Source: CAZFHZ01 sp964519015 (GTDB taxonomy: Bacteria > Blakebacterota > Blakebacteria > Blakebacterales > CAYUVJ01). Taken from it: a stretch of DNA of 33,849 nt. This document shows positions 6,450 to 13,968 of the stretch, in pieces. Position numbers and translations under genes: made by a program. The notes under the pieces are model-generated. The model was not told the DNA's origin, searched no databases, and worked only from the letters and a program-made list of their open reading frames with translations. Position 1 is the first letter of the stretch. Each line of letters starts with the position of its first letter. The stretch covers positions 1-33,849 of the forward strand of contig CAZFHZ010000031.1 in assembly GCA_964519015.1 (NCBI GenBank), given 5' to 3'.

Positions 6450-7420
6450 TGGCCAGCGCCGACCGCCTCAACCGGATCCTGGGTATGATCCCCTTCCTGC
6501 TCCAGAATCCCGGCGTGCCCCTCTCCGAGCTGGCCGAGGAGTTCCAGGTCCGCCCGGCCGAGCTGCTGCGTGACCTGGAGGCACTCTCGAACTGCAGTTA
6601 CGGCCCCTTCGGTTCGGCTGAGATCATGGACGCCTACATCGAGGACGACCGGGTGCACCTCTGGACGGGGGAGCACTTCAAGCGCCCGCTCTCCTTCACG
6701 CCCGGCGAACTGCTCGCTCTCCGCACCGCGGTCTCCCTGCTGCTGACCCATACCGACGCCCGGGAGGTCCGCGACCTGGCGCGCGCCTACCGCCGGATCG
6801 CCGAGGAGACCGAGGGGGGGGCGATGGGCGCCCGGGCCTTCAAGGGGATTCTCGGCGTGGAGCCCCCGCCGGAACTGACCGGCGAGGTCTTCAGCACGCT
6901 CGAGCGCAGCGTCCACGAGGGACGCAAGGTTCGGATCAGTTACTTCACCGAACACCGTGGCACCCTTTCCGAGCGGAAGATCGCTCCCTACCGGATGGTC
7001 TGCAGCGACGGCCGCTGGTACGTGGTGGCGAACTGTGAGCGCGCTCAGGGGGTGCGGACCTTCCGGGCCGACCATGTGCGGTCCGCCTCCCTGCTGGGGG
7101 AGCATTTCGAGGTCCCGGAGGAGTTCCGGCTCGAGGACCACTTCACTCAGGGTGTCTATGTGGAGACCGAGGAGGAGGAGCGCATCGTCGTGCGCTATCG
7201 TCCCCCGGCGGCCCAGTGGGTCACCGAGGAGGAGGGACGCGGCCGTCCCGACCGGGAGGGAGCGGTCACCCTCAGTTACCGGACCTCCAGCCCGCGCTGG
7301 CTCCTCCAGCGGGTCTTCTCCTACGGGCGGTCGGCCGAGATCCTGGAACCGGTCACGCTGCGGGAAGAGGTGCGGGTGATGCTGGAGCGTCTGGAGGAGA
7401 CCTATCGCGAGCGGAGCTGA
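6449..7420 (+). CDS. WYL-domain transcriptional regulator (PafC-like)
   Basis: 323 residues. The N-terminal helix-turn-helix is ILGMIPFLLQNPGVPLSELAEEF followed by RPAELLRDLEAL. A linker domain (LSFTPGELLALRTAVSLLL) is typical of PafC-like proteins. The WYL domain contains RISYFTEHRGTLSERKIAPYRM and DGRWYVVANC, where the signature reads WYV. The C-terminus carries the WCX region (SPRWLLQRVFSYGRSAEILEP...LREEVRVMLERLEETY). It starts on the A of the upstream TGA, so equimolar production with the 5424 product is expected. About 195 bases of apparently non-coding sequence follow before the next gene; I see no terminator there. Confidence 0.87.
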   Translation: MASADRLNRILGMIPFLLQNPGVPLSELAEEFQVRPAELLRDLEALSNCSYGPFGSAEIMDAYIEDDRVHLWTGEHFKRPLSFTPGELLALRTAVSLLLTHTDAREVRDLARAYRRIAEETEGGAMGARAFKGILGVEPPPELTGEVFSTLERSVHEGRKVRISYFTEHRGTLSERKIAPYRMVCSDGRWYVVANCERAQGVRTFRADHVRSASLLGEHFEVPEEFRLEDHFTQGVYVETEEEERIVVRYRPPAAQWVTEEEGRGRPDREGAVTLSYRTSSPRWLLQRVFSYGRSAEILEPVTLREEVRVMLERLEETYRERS

Positions 7421-7615
7421 GGTGTAAACAGGCCCGGCACCGAACGCGTCTCCCCGGTGAAGACCGGACCTGGACGAGCCATAACGAACCAGAACGCTCG
7501 CGATCTCTCCTTCACTCACCGACACCGGGAACGGTCTTCCGGATACCGGCGCCGGTCCGCCTCCGGGCGGGCCGGCGCTTCGTTGATGCGGCGACGGGGA
7601 CGGAAAGGTACTATC

Positions 7616-9478
7616 ATGGATTCTGATATGTGCCCGTCCCAAGCGAAGATGCGCGCCTCCCGGGGGGGCGCTCGGCCGGTCGGGGGCTCGGCCACCGCCG
7701 CGCTCCTCCTCTTGCTGGCGGCGGCCGGCCCGGTGCGGGCGCAGAGTGCGCCGCCGCTGCTGCCCGACGTGACCTGCGAGATCGATCTGGAGGGTCGCGC
7801 CGAGCACATCGCCGCGGTCACCATCACTTTCTCCGCCCTCGACCGGGACACCCTCGATCTGCGATTCCCCCTGTGGACCACCGGCGGCCGCGTGCGGCGC
7901 TCGGGGGACGACCTGATGGAGTTGACCGCCACTGGACCGGAGGGGCTCCCCCTGAGGATCCGCCGTCTCGGTCCCGAGCACTGGCAGGTGGATGTCCGCG
8001 GGATCGCCGAACCGGTCATCCACTACCGGATCTGGGCGAACGACCCATCCCCCCGCGGAGCCCAGGTCAACACCCGGCACGCCTACCTCAACCCGGCCGC
8101 GGTCCTGCTCTATCCCGCCGAATTGCCCCGGATGCCGGTCACCGTCCGCTTCCGCATCCCCTCCTCCTGGAAGGTCGCCTCAACGCTCGAACCGACCTTC
8201 GACCCGACGGTCTTCCGGGCCGCCGATTTCCTGGAGGTCTTCGAGGCCCCCTTCGAAGCGGCCGCCTTCGAGGAGCGCTTCTTCACCGTGCGGGGGATGA
8301 ACGTCACCCTGGTGACCCACGACACCCCCGCGGGGCTCGACCGGGCGGCCCTGCTGCAGGGCCTGGAGCGTCTGCTCGACCAGGCGGTGAACCTGTTCGG
8401 CGTCGTGCCGGCCTCCGACCATCTCTTCGTCTTCCATTTCCAGGGGGAGGGGACCCGTGAAGCCATGGGCCTGCCCGCCGCCACCTCGGTGCAGTGGGGA
8501 CTGCCCCTGACCGGCAGCGGGATGGATGAGCTGCTGCGCACCACCCTGGAAGGTTTCCTGCACGCCTGGCTGGGGGGACGCATCCGCCCCGGGGCGATGC
8601 TCCAGTCTTTCCTGACCTATCCATTCGTCACCGACAGTTACTGGTTCCTCGACGGGGCGGCCGCCTACTACACCGAACTGCTCGCCATCCGGGCCGGCCG
8701 GGCCCGCCCGGAGCGGCTGCAGGAACGGCTCGGCCGGGAGATCACCCGGCTGCAGAACACGACCGCCCGTTCCTTCCGTTCGGCCGCGGAGTCGAGCCAG
8801 GGACTCTGGGACCTGGAGGCCGAGGGATGGCGTTCCCCCCAGCGGGGCCTCGACCACCGCGGCAAGGGCCTCCTGCTCTGCTTCCAGCTCGACCAGGAGA
8901 TCCGCCGGGCCACGGCCAACCGGAGGTCGCTGGACGACCTGATGTCCCTCCTGGCCGGCTGGTTCGGGCGCTCCGGCCGGGCCTTCGACGAGTCGGCCGA
9001 CCTGATCCTGGCGGCCGGCGCACTCGCCCGCACCGACCTGACCTCCTTCCTCGACCAGTATGTCTACGGGACGGTCGAACTCCCCTATGAGGAGGCGCTC
9101 GGGGTGGTGGGATGGACGCTCCGTCCGGTGACCGAGGAGGTGGCCCGGCCGGGGTTCGAGGCCGAACCGGAGGGGGGAGAGACCCTGCGGGTCGCCTCGG
9201 TGGTGGAGGGCTCACCGGCCGCCCGGGCGGGCCTGCGGGTGGGCGATCGCATCATGGCGATCAACGGATCCTCCAACCTGGCCGCCCTGGCCGGGGTCGT
9301 CGAACTCGCCCGTCCGGGGGACATCCTGACGCTGCGGGTACGCCGGGCCGGCCGGGAGGAGGAGGTCAGCTTCCCGCTCTCCGCCGGGCAGGCGCAGATC
9401 TTCAGGATCGAATCCTCCCCCGCGCCGACCCCCCAGCAGCAGGCCGTCGCCCTCTCGCTCTTCGGCGGTCCGGGCTGA
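7616..9478 (+). CDS. Exported M61-peptidase-like protein with PDZ domain, zinc motif lost
   Basis: 620 residues with a signal peptide (about residues 12-43, ending AAAGPVRAQS), so periplasmic or secreted. The layout follows M61 glycyl-aminopeptidases: N-terminal beta domain, central peptidase-like domain, and C-terminal PDZ (SVVEGSPAARAGLRVGDRIMAINGSS, from about residue 523). The active-site helix reads E312-G-F-L-H316-A-W where active members have H-E-x-x-H-x-W, so the first zinc His and the catalytic Glu are gone. The later Glu ligand appears as D346 in YWFLDGAAAYY. Catalysis by the usual mechanism is therefore unlikely; a binding or chaperone role is inferred. The start at 7616 has GGAAAGG nine bases upstream; ATG 7628 is possible, as TATCAT (7612-7617) could be a -10 box. 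Confidence 0.8.
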   Translation: MDSDMCPSQAKMRASRGGARPVGGSATAALLLLLAAAGPVRAQSAPPLLPDVTCEIDLEGRAEHIAAVTITFSALDRDTLDLRFPLWTTGGRVRRSGDDLMELTATGPEGLPLRIRRLGPEHWQVDVRGIAEPVIHYRIWANDPSPRGAQVNTRHAYLNPAAVLLYPAELPRMPVTVRFRIPSSWKVASTLEPTFDPTVFRAADFLEVFEAPFEAAAFEERFFTVRGMNVTLVTHDTPAGLDRAALLQGLERLLDQAVNLFGVVPASDHLFVFHFQGEGTREAMGLPAATSVQWGLPLTGSGMDELLRTTLEGFLHAWLGGRIRPGAMLQSFLTYPFVTDSYWFLDGAAAYYTELLAIRAGRARPERLQERLGREITRLQNTTARSFRSAAESSQGLWDLEAEGWRSPQRGLDHRGKGLLLCFQLDQEIRRATANRRSLDDLMSLLAGWFGRSGRAFDESADLILAAGALARTDLTSFLDQYVYGTVELPYEEALGVVGWTLRPVTEEVARPGFEAEPEGGETLRVASVVEGSPAARAGLRVGDRIMAINGSSNLAALAGVVELARPGDILTLRVRRAGREEEVSFPLSAGQAQIFRIESSPAPTPQQQAVALSLFGGPG

Positions 9479-9500
9479 GCGAGTCCTCCCCCTCCCCGGT

Positions 9501-9528
9501 TTGAGCCGACCGCCGCCGAACCTATATT
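9501..9528 (+). promoter_or_regulatory. Promoter of radical SAM gene, leaderless arrangement
   Basis: TTGAGC (9501-9506), a 16-base spacer and TATATT (9523-9528). The A of ATG 9535 lies 7 bases past the -10 box, at the expected transcription start. No Shine-Dalgarno is present in the six bases between. Confidence 0.75.
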
Positions 9529-9534
9529 GCGCCC

Positions 9535-10515
9535 ATGTCCTACCGTTTCGTCTTCGGACCCGTCCACAGCCGCCGGATGGGGTACAGCCTGGGCATCGAC
9601 CCGGTGCCCCGCAAGACCTGCAGCATGGACTGCATCTACTGCGAGGTCGGTCCCACCGACCGGTGGACGATGGAGCGGCGGGAATGGGTACCGGTCGGCG
9701 ATATCCTCGAGGAGGTACGCCGCAAACTGGCCGAGCATCACCGCATCGACGTCATCACCTTCAGCGGCAGCGGTGAGCCGGTCCTCCACTCCGGCCTGGG
9801 CGCGATGATCGACGGGATCCGCCGGATGACCGATCTGCCCATCGCGGTGCTTACCAACGGCAGTTACCTGAACGACGAGGCCGTGCGGGCCGACCTGGCC
9901 CGGGCCGACATCGTGGTGCCCAGCCTGGATGCGGTCACTCCCGAGGTCTTCCAGGCGATCAACCGTCCCCACCGCAAGCTCCACCTCGAAGATGTGATCG
10001 CGGGTCTGAAGGCCTTCCGGAAGGAGTTCCAAGGGAAGCTCTGGCTGGAGGTGCTGCTGGTCGAAGGTGTGAACGACGGTGATGAGGAGGTCCGGCGGCT
10101 GGCCGCCGTCGCGGCCGAGATCGAGCCCGACCGGATCGACCTCAACACGGTGGTGCGTCCCCCCGCCTGCGAAGGGGTCCGGGGCATCTCCCCGGAGCGG
10201 CTGGAGCGGATCCGGGAGATGCTCGGTCCCCGGGCGCTCGTGGTGGGCCGGGTCAGCGGGCAGGCGCCACCACCGGCCGCCGTCGAGCTGGCCGAGGCGA
10301 TCCTCGAGATTGCCGCCCGCCGTCCGGTGACCCGGCACGACCTGATCGACACCCTGGGACGCAAGCCGGGCGAGATCGAGTCGGTCGTGCGGGCCCTCCT
10401 CGAGGAGGGGCGGCTCCGGGAACGGGCCCACGACGACCAGCTCTTCCTGGAGACGCCGCCGACCCCCCGGGTCGGGCGCTCCCCCGGACACCCCTCCCGC
10501 AGCTCGACCGGCTGA
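9535..10515 (+). CDS. Radical SAM protein, COG0731-like
   Basis: 326 residues. The radical SAM cluster motif is C29-x3-C33-x2-C36 (CSMDCIYC), followed by TFSGSGEPVLH (the SAM-binding GGE-like motif) and AVLTNGSYL. The opening, FGPVHSRRMGYSLGIDPVP, and the downstream ERREWVPV are characteristic of the COG0731 group. That group is named after archaeal wyosine tRNA enzymes, but its bacterial members have no settled substrate. Residues ~250-310 form a winged-helix-like tail (RRPVTRHDLIDTLGRKPGEIESVVRALLEEGRLRER), which could bind nucleic acid. Cytosolic. It has its own promoter and a probably leaderless mRNA, and is followed by a separate leader for the M28 peptidase. Confidence 0.87.
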   Translation: MSYRFVFGPVHSRRMGYSLGIDPVPRKTCSMDCIYCEVGPTDRWTMERREWVPVGDILEEVRRKLAEHHRIDVITFSGSGEPVLHSGLGAMIDGIRRMTDLPIAVLTNGSYLNDEAVRADLARADIVVPSLDAVTPEVFQAINRPHRKLHLEDVIAGLKAFRKEFQGKLWLEVLLVEGVNDGDEEVRRLAAVAAEIEPDRIDLNTVVRPPACEGVRGISPERLERIREMLGPRALVVGRVSGQAPPPAAVELAEAILEIAARRPVTRHDLIDTLGRKPGEIESVVRALLEEGRLRERAHDDQLFLETPPTPRVGRSPGHPSRSSTG

Positions 10516-10626
10516 ACCTCTCTCGCGGGGTCTGGATACGCGGTCCGGGGCATGCTAGGCTCCGGCCCGACCGTCCCCACCGCCCGACCCGGCGATGGTC
10601 GCGACCCGATACCGGAGGATCCTCCC

Positions 10627-12240
10627 ATGCCTGCCCGACGCACCCTGCCGGCCCTGCTGCTGGTGCTGGTCGCCGCGGGCTGCTCCCGCTATCCGGCCGG
10701 GAGCGGCCGCGCCGTCACCTCGATCACGGCCGACGAGTTGAGACACCACCTCACCTTCCTGGCCGATCCCTCCTTCCACGGCCGCTACACCGCCTCGCCC
10801 GAGATCAGGATCGCCTCGCGCTATCTGGCCAACGAGGCGGAGCGGATCGGGCTGCGTCCCCTGATGCCCGACGGCTCCTTCTTCCAGCGCATCCCCTTCG
10901 AGGCGACCGAGGTCGACCCGGCCGGGACCCGCATCGAATCCGCCGGGGGCACCGAGCTCCACTACCTCCAGGAGTTCGGTATTCCCTCACGGGTCACCGA
11001 ATCCGCCGTGCTCTCCGGCCGGCTCTTCTTCGCCGGCGCGGGCCTGAAGGCACCGGAACTGGGCTGGGACGACCTGGGTGGGGCCGATCTGCGCGGCCGG
11101 ATCGTGGTGCTGCTGGAGCCGGAGGTCCCGGCGGGACACCCCCTCGATACTCCGGAGGGGCGGCGGGCCCTGCGGATGCGCGCGAGTGCGGCCCTGCGGG
11201 CCGGGGCGCTGGCCGTCTTGAGCGTGATGAGCCCGGAGCGGGAGGCCCGCTTCGCCTCCGGTGAGCTGCACTTCGATCCCGTCCCCTACCTCTACCCGGC
11301 CGTGGAACTCAAGGTCCCCTACCGGGCCCGCAGCAGCGCCACGTTCAGCCGGGCCGAACTGCGGCACGAGGCGGCGGCCCGTCTGCTGGGAATGTCCGCC
11401 GACCAGCTGGCGGCCGCCTGGGAGCGTTTCCGGCAGGGGCGTCCTGGACCGGGGCGGACCCCGGCCGCCCGCAGCGCCACCATCCGGGTGAGCGTCCGGC
11501 AAGAGGTGCGGGAGTGCGGTAACGTGGTCGCCTGGGTCGAGGGAAGCGATCCGCGGCTGAAGGGTGAGTACGTGGTCTACGGCGCCCACACCGACCACCT
11601 CGGATCCCGGGACGGGCTCTCCTACAATGGAGCCGACGATAACGGTTCGGCCTGCGTCGCCCTGCTGGAGATCGGCCAGGCGCTCATGATCCACCGGCCG
11701 AAGCGGTCGGTCATCCTGGTCTGGAACACGGCCGAGGAACTCGGGCTGTTCGGCTCCACGGTGTTCGTGCAGGAGTGCCCGGTGCCGGTCGAGCGCATCA
11801 GCGCCCAGATCAACCTCGACATGATCTGCCGCAACGATCCCGACAGCCTCTACCTGGTCGGGTCGGAATCCCTCAGCACCGGGCTGGACGCCGCCCTCAA
11901 CCGGGTCAATGACCGCTCGATCGGGCTGGTCTTCGACTACCGCTACCGGGAGGTTTCCCATCCCGACCGCTTCTTCTTCCGCAGCGACCACTACCCCTTC
12001 ATCCAGTACGGGATCCCGGGGGTGTGGCTCTTCTGCGGGACCACTCCCGACTACCATCAGGTGACCGATACCATCGACCGGGTCGACTACGCCAAGATGG
12101 AACGGGTGAGCCGGCTGGCCTACCTGGTCGGGCTGGATATCGGGAACCTCGGGGAGATGCTGCCGCTCGACGTGCGGCCGGATGTGACCACCCGGGGGGC
12201 GCACAACCTGGCCATCAACTGGCGCCCCACGGGCCGATAA
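10627..12240 (+). CDS. M28-family metallopeptidase lipoprotein with PA domain
   Basis: 537 residues. It begins with a lipoprotein signal (hydrophobic 7-17, then AAG-C19), so it is exported and lipid-anchored. Residues ~115-200 look like a protease-associated insert (LFFAGAGLKAPELGWDDL, GRIVVLLEPEVP). The M28 zinc-peptidase core has every ligand motif: GAHTDHLG (from residue 319), GADDNGSACVALLE, NTAEELGLFG with the Glu pair, NLDMICRN and DYHQVTDT. It is therefore likely an active aminopeptidase or carboxypeptidase. The ATG at 10627 was chosen over 10552 because GGAGG sits upstream and the signal sequence begins there. A possible -10 box, TAGGCT, is at 10556-10561 without a good -35. Confidence 0.92.
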   Translation: MPARRTLPALLLVLVAAGCSRYPAGSGRAVTSITADELRHHLTFLADPSFHGRYTASPEIRIASRYLANEAERIGLRPLMPDGSFFQRIPFEATEVDPAGTRIESAGGTELHYLQEFGIPSRVTESAVLSGRLFFAGAGLKAPELGWDDLGGADLRGRIVVLLEPEVPAGHPLDTPEGRRALRMRASAALRAGALAVLSVMSPEREARFASGELHFDPVPYLYPAVELKVPYRARSSATFSRAELRHEAAARLLGMSADQLAAAWERFRQGRPGPGRTPAARSATIRVSVRQEVRECGNVVAWVEGSDPRLKGEYVVYGAHTDHLGSRDGLSYNGADDNGSACVALLEIGQALMIHRPKRSVILVWNTAEELGLFGSTVFVQECPVPVERISAQINLDMICRNDPDSLYLVGSESLSTGLDAALNRVNDRSIGLVFDYRYREVSHPDRFFFRSDHYPFIQYGIPGVWLFCGTTPDYHQVTDTIDRVDYAKMERVSRLAYLVGLDIGNLGEMLPLDVRPDVTTRGAHNLAINWRPTGR

Positions 12241-12271
12241 AGACCACAGAGACCACCGCGATCACCGACGC

Positions 12272-12306
12272 GACGGCGTCCGCTCCCACCGGGAACGGAC
12301 GCCGTC
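12272..12306. terminator. Strong inverted repeat between convergent genes
   Basis: Perfect 11-bp stem GACGGCGTCCG (12272-12282) and CGGACGCCGTC (12296-12306) with a 13-base loop. It lies between the plus-strand M28 stop (12240) and the minus-strand barrel stop (12334). No T run follows on either side, so it is an unusual bidirectional terminator or mRNA 3'-end stabiliser rather than a classical intrinsic terminator. Confidence 0.55.
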
Positions 12307-12333
12307 CGGCTGTCCGGAGACGGGAAGGAGGCC

Positions 12334-13695
12334 TCAGTACCCGCCCATCATGAAGTCACGGTTGTCACGCCGCGGATTGAGCCGCGGGTTGACGAAAGCG
12401 CTGTAGATCGACCCGAAGGTGTAGGAGAAGCCCACCCGCAGCTGGTAACGGAAGGAGGTCTGGAGGCTGTGGATGCGCAGTAGGACGTCCTCGTCCGAGT
12501 AGCCCTCCCCCGAGAGATAGAGCTGGTCGTGGATGCGGGAGGTGCTCCCGTTGATGTTGAAGGAAAAGCCGCGGAAGAGCCGGATGTCCCAGCTCATCGA
12601 GAAGTCGATCTTGTAGAACTTGACGTTGTCGAGGTAGTGGGAGGCCTCGATCGAAGTGCGGGCGGTCCCCCAGGGCTGGGTCATCTCGTACGATAGGGTC
12701 AGCGCGTGGTTCCCCCGGCCTTCCCGGGTCTTCCGGTAGATGGTGGTGTCGGTGTAGGCGTAGTAGTTGGCCCCGACCGTGTACTGGAGGGTGAGCTGGC
12801 GGCGGGTGAACTCGCTGTAGGGCCAGAGGCTCCACTCCAGGGCGGGGGCCGCCCGCAGGGAGAGCTCCTGGTTGTTCTGGGTGGAGGAGCCGGCGGTGAA
12901 GCGGGCTCCGGCCGACCAGTGGGAGTTCAACGCGATCACGTGGGAGAAATCGGCGTTGAGCCGGTGGGTGTAGTACTCGTTCCAGCCCTCACTGAGCAGC
13001 CGCTCGTCCTCCCCGTAGTTGCCGCTGAGCGAGAGCGAGGTCTTGAGTCCCTCGGTCACCCGCCGGGCGGTGAAGGAACCGTCCAGGTCACGCGACTTGG
13101 AACGGGACTCCCCCCGCAGGTTGCCGCTCAGCCGGCTGCTGAAGACCCAGAAGTCCCAGGGGTCGTCGGTGGGGGGGGCCGGGTGCACGCCCGGACCACG
13201 GCGCTCCTGTCCCCGCCGGGCCAGTTCGAACTCCTGCCCCGCCTCCGTCTTCATCAGGTAGGGGACCAGCCCGAGCTTGAGGATGCGCACGATGGCGCTG
13301 CGGGTCGCATCGTCCGTCTCATCCTGGGTGGAGACGTAAGAAAGGGTGTCGGCCAGCCCCGCGAAGGGGGGCTGGCGTCCCATCAGGTCGAGCCGGTAGG
13401 CGTTCCCCCCGGCCCCGGCGCTCTGCGAGGTGATCAGGATGTAGACCTGGGCGTCCTGCACGTCCCGCACCCAGTCCACGAAGTCGATCTCGGTCTTGAT
13501 GAAGTCCTGGTCGCAGCCGCGGATCCGGCAGTCGAGGAAGACCCGCAGGGTCTGGGGTCGGCCGTTGCCGGCGGCCGAACCCTGCTGGGCGGTGACAGGG
13601 CAGGATCGGGAGATCAGGGCCGCCGGTGTCAGCAGTGCGACCAGCGCCAAAGGGGTGATCCATCGGGGTGTAGGGCGTCGGGTCGGGTCGGTCAT
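12334..13695 (-). CDS. Outer-membrane beta-barrel protein with N-terminal paired-Cys domain
   Basis: 453 residues with a signal peptide (hydrophobic 12-30, cleavage near VTA/QQ at 36). The periplasmic-side N-terminal domain holds LRVFLDC56RIRGC61DQDF, IDFVDWVRDVQDAQVYILIT and GGNAYRLDLMG. I recall this as a recurring arrangement in uncharacterised proteins of Bacteroidota/Gemmatimonadota (inference from memory). From about residue 175 the sequence is a series of alternating amphipathic strands (SRLSGNLRGES, LSLSGNYGEDE, FRYQLRVGFSYTFG), predicting an outer-membrane barrel. It does not end in the usual aromatic residue of a preceding strand; the tail is RDFMMGGY. It is divergent from the S9 peptidase, with its own promoter. 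Confidence 0.8.
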   Translation of the reverse strand: MTDPTRRPTPRWITPLALVALLTPAALISRSCPVTAQQGSAAGNGRPQTLRVFLDCRIRGCDQDFIKTEIDFVDWVRDVQDAQVYILITSQSAGAGGNAYRLDLMGRQPPFAGLADTLSYVSTQDETDDATRSAIVRILKLGLVPYLMKTEAGQEFELARRGQERRGPGVHPAPPTDDPWDFWVFSSRLSGNLRGESRSKSRDLDGSFTARRVTEGLKTSLSLSGNYGEDERLLSEGWNEYYTHRLNADFSHVIALNSHWSAGARFTAGSSTQNNQELSLRAAPALEWSLWPYSEFTRRQLTLQYTVGANYYAYTDTTIYRKTREGRGNHALTLSYEMTQPWGTARTSIEASHYLDNVKFYKIDFSMSWDIRLFRGFSFNINGSTSRIHDQLYLSGEGYSDEDVLLRIHSLQTSFRYQLRVGFSYTFGSIYSAFVNPRLNPRRDNRDFMMGGY

Positions 13696-13787
13696 GGCAT
13701 CCGTTCTCTGGTTGGGGGGACGTCGGCGGCGTCTATCTGTATGAATCCGGCGGGGATGGTTCCTTCGATGCCTCGGGTCGGGGGCAC

Positions 13788-13815
13788 AGAGTATGCGGTC
13801 TCCAGGAGTACGCAA
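13788..13815 (-). promoter_or_regulatory. Promoter of the barrel-protein gene
   Basis: On the minus strand, TTGCGT (13815-13810), a 16-base spacer and TACTCT (13793-13788). The expected start is near 13780, giving a leader of about 85 bases to ATG 13695, which has only a weak GAGA-type binding site. Confidence 0.6.
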
Positions 13816-13849
13816 GCACGGAAAGCGGCCGGCCCGGCCACGGACGTTC

Positions 13850-13879
13850 TTGCGTGCGGGCGCCCGCATCCCCTAGTCT
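13850..13879 (+). promoter_or_regulatory. Promoter of the S9 peptidase operon
   Basis: TTGCGT (13850-13855), an 18-base spacer and TAGTCT (13874-13879). The expected start is near 13887, leaving an 80-base leader with GAGGA before ATG 13969. It is divergent from the barrel promoter, with 34 bases between the two -35 boxes. Confidence 0.6.
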
Positions 13880-13968
13880 GCCCGTCGGAATCCATGATGA
13901 AGCGCGGTGTGCCGGGCCGGTGGAGGTCCCCCCTGCGGCGCGCCGTGACCTAGCCCGAGGACGCTCCC

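Noticed and set aside
10552..10626. Upstream ATG 10552 as start of the M28 lipoprotein
   Set aside because: The added residues are Pro/Gly-rich and would bury the signal peptide; GGAGG sits before ATG 10627.
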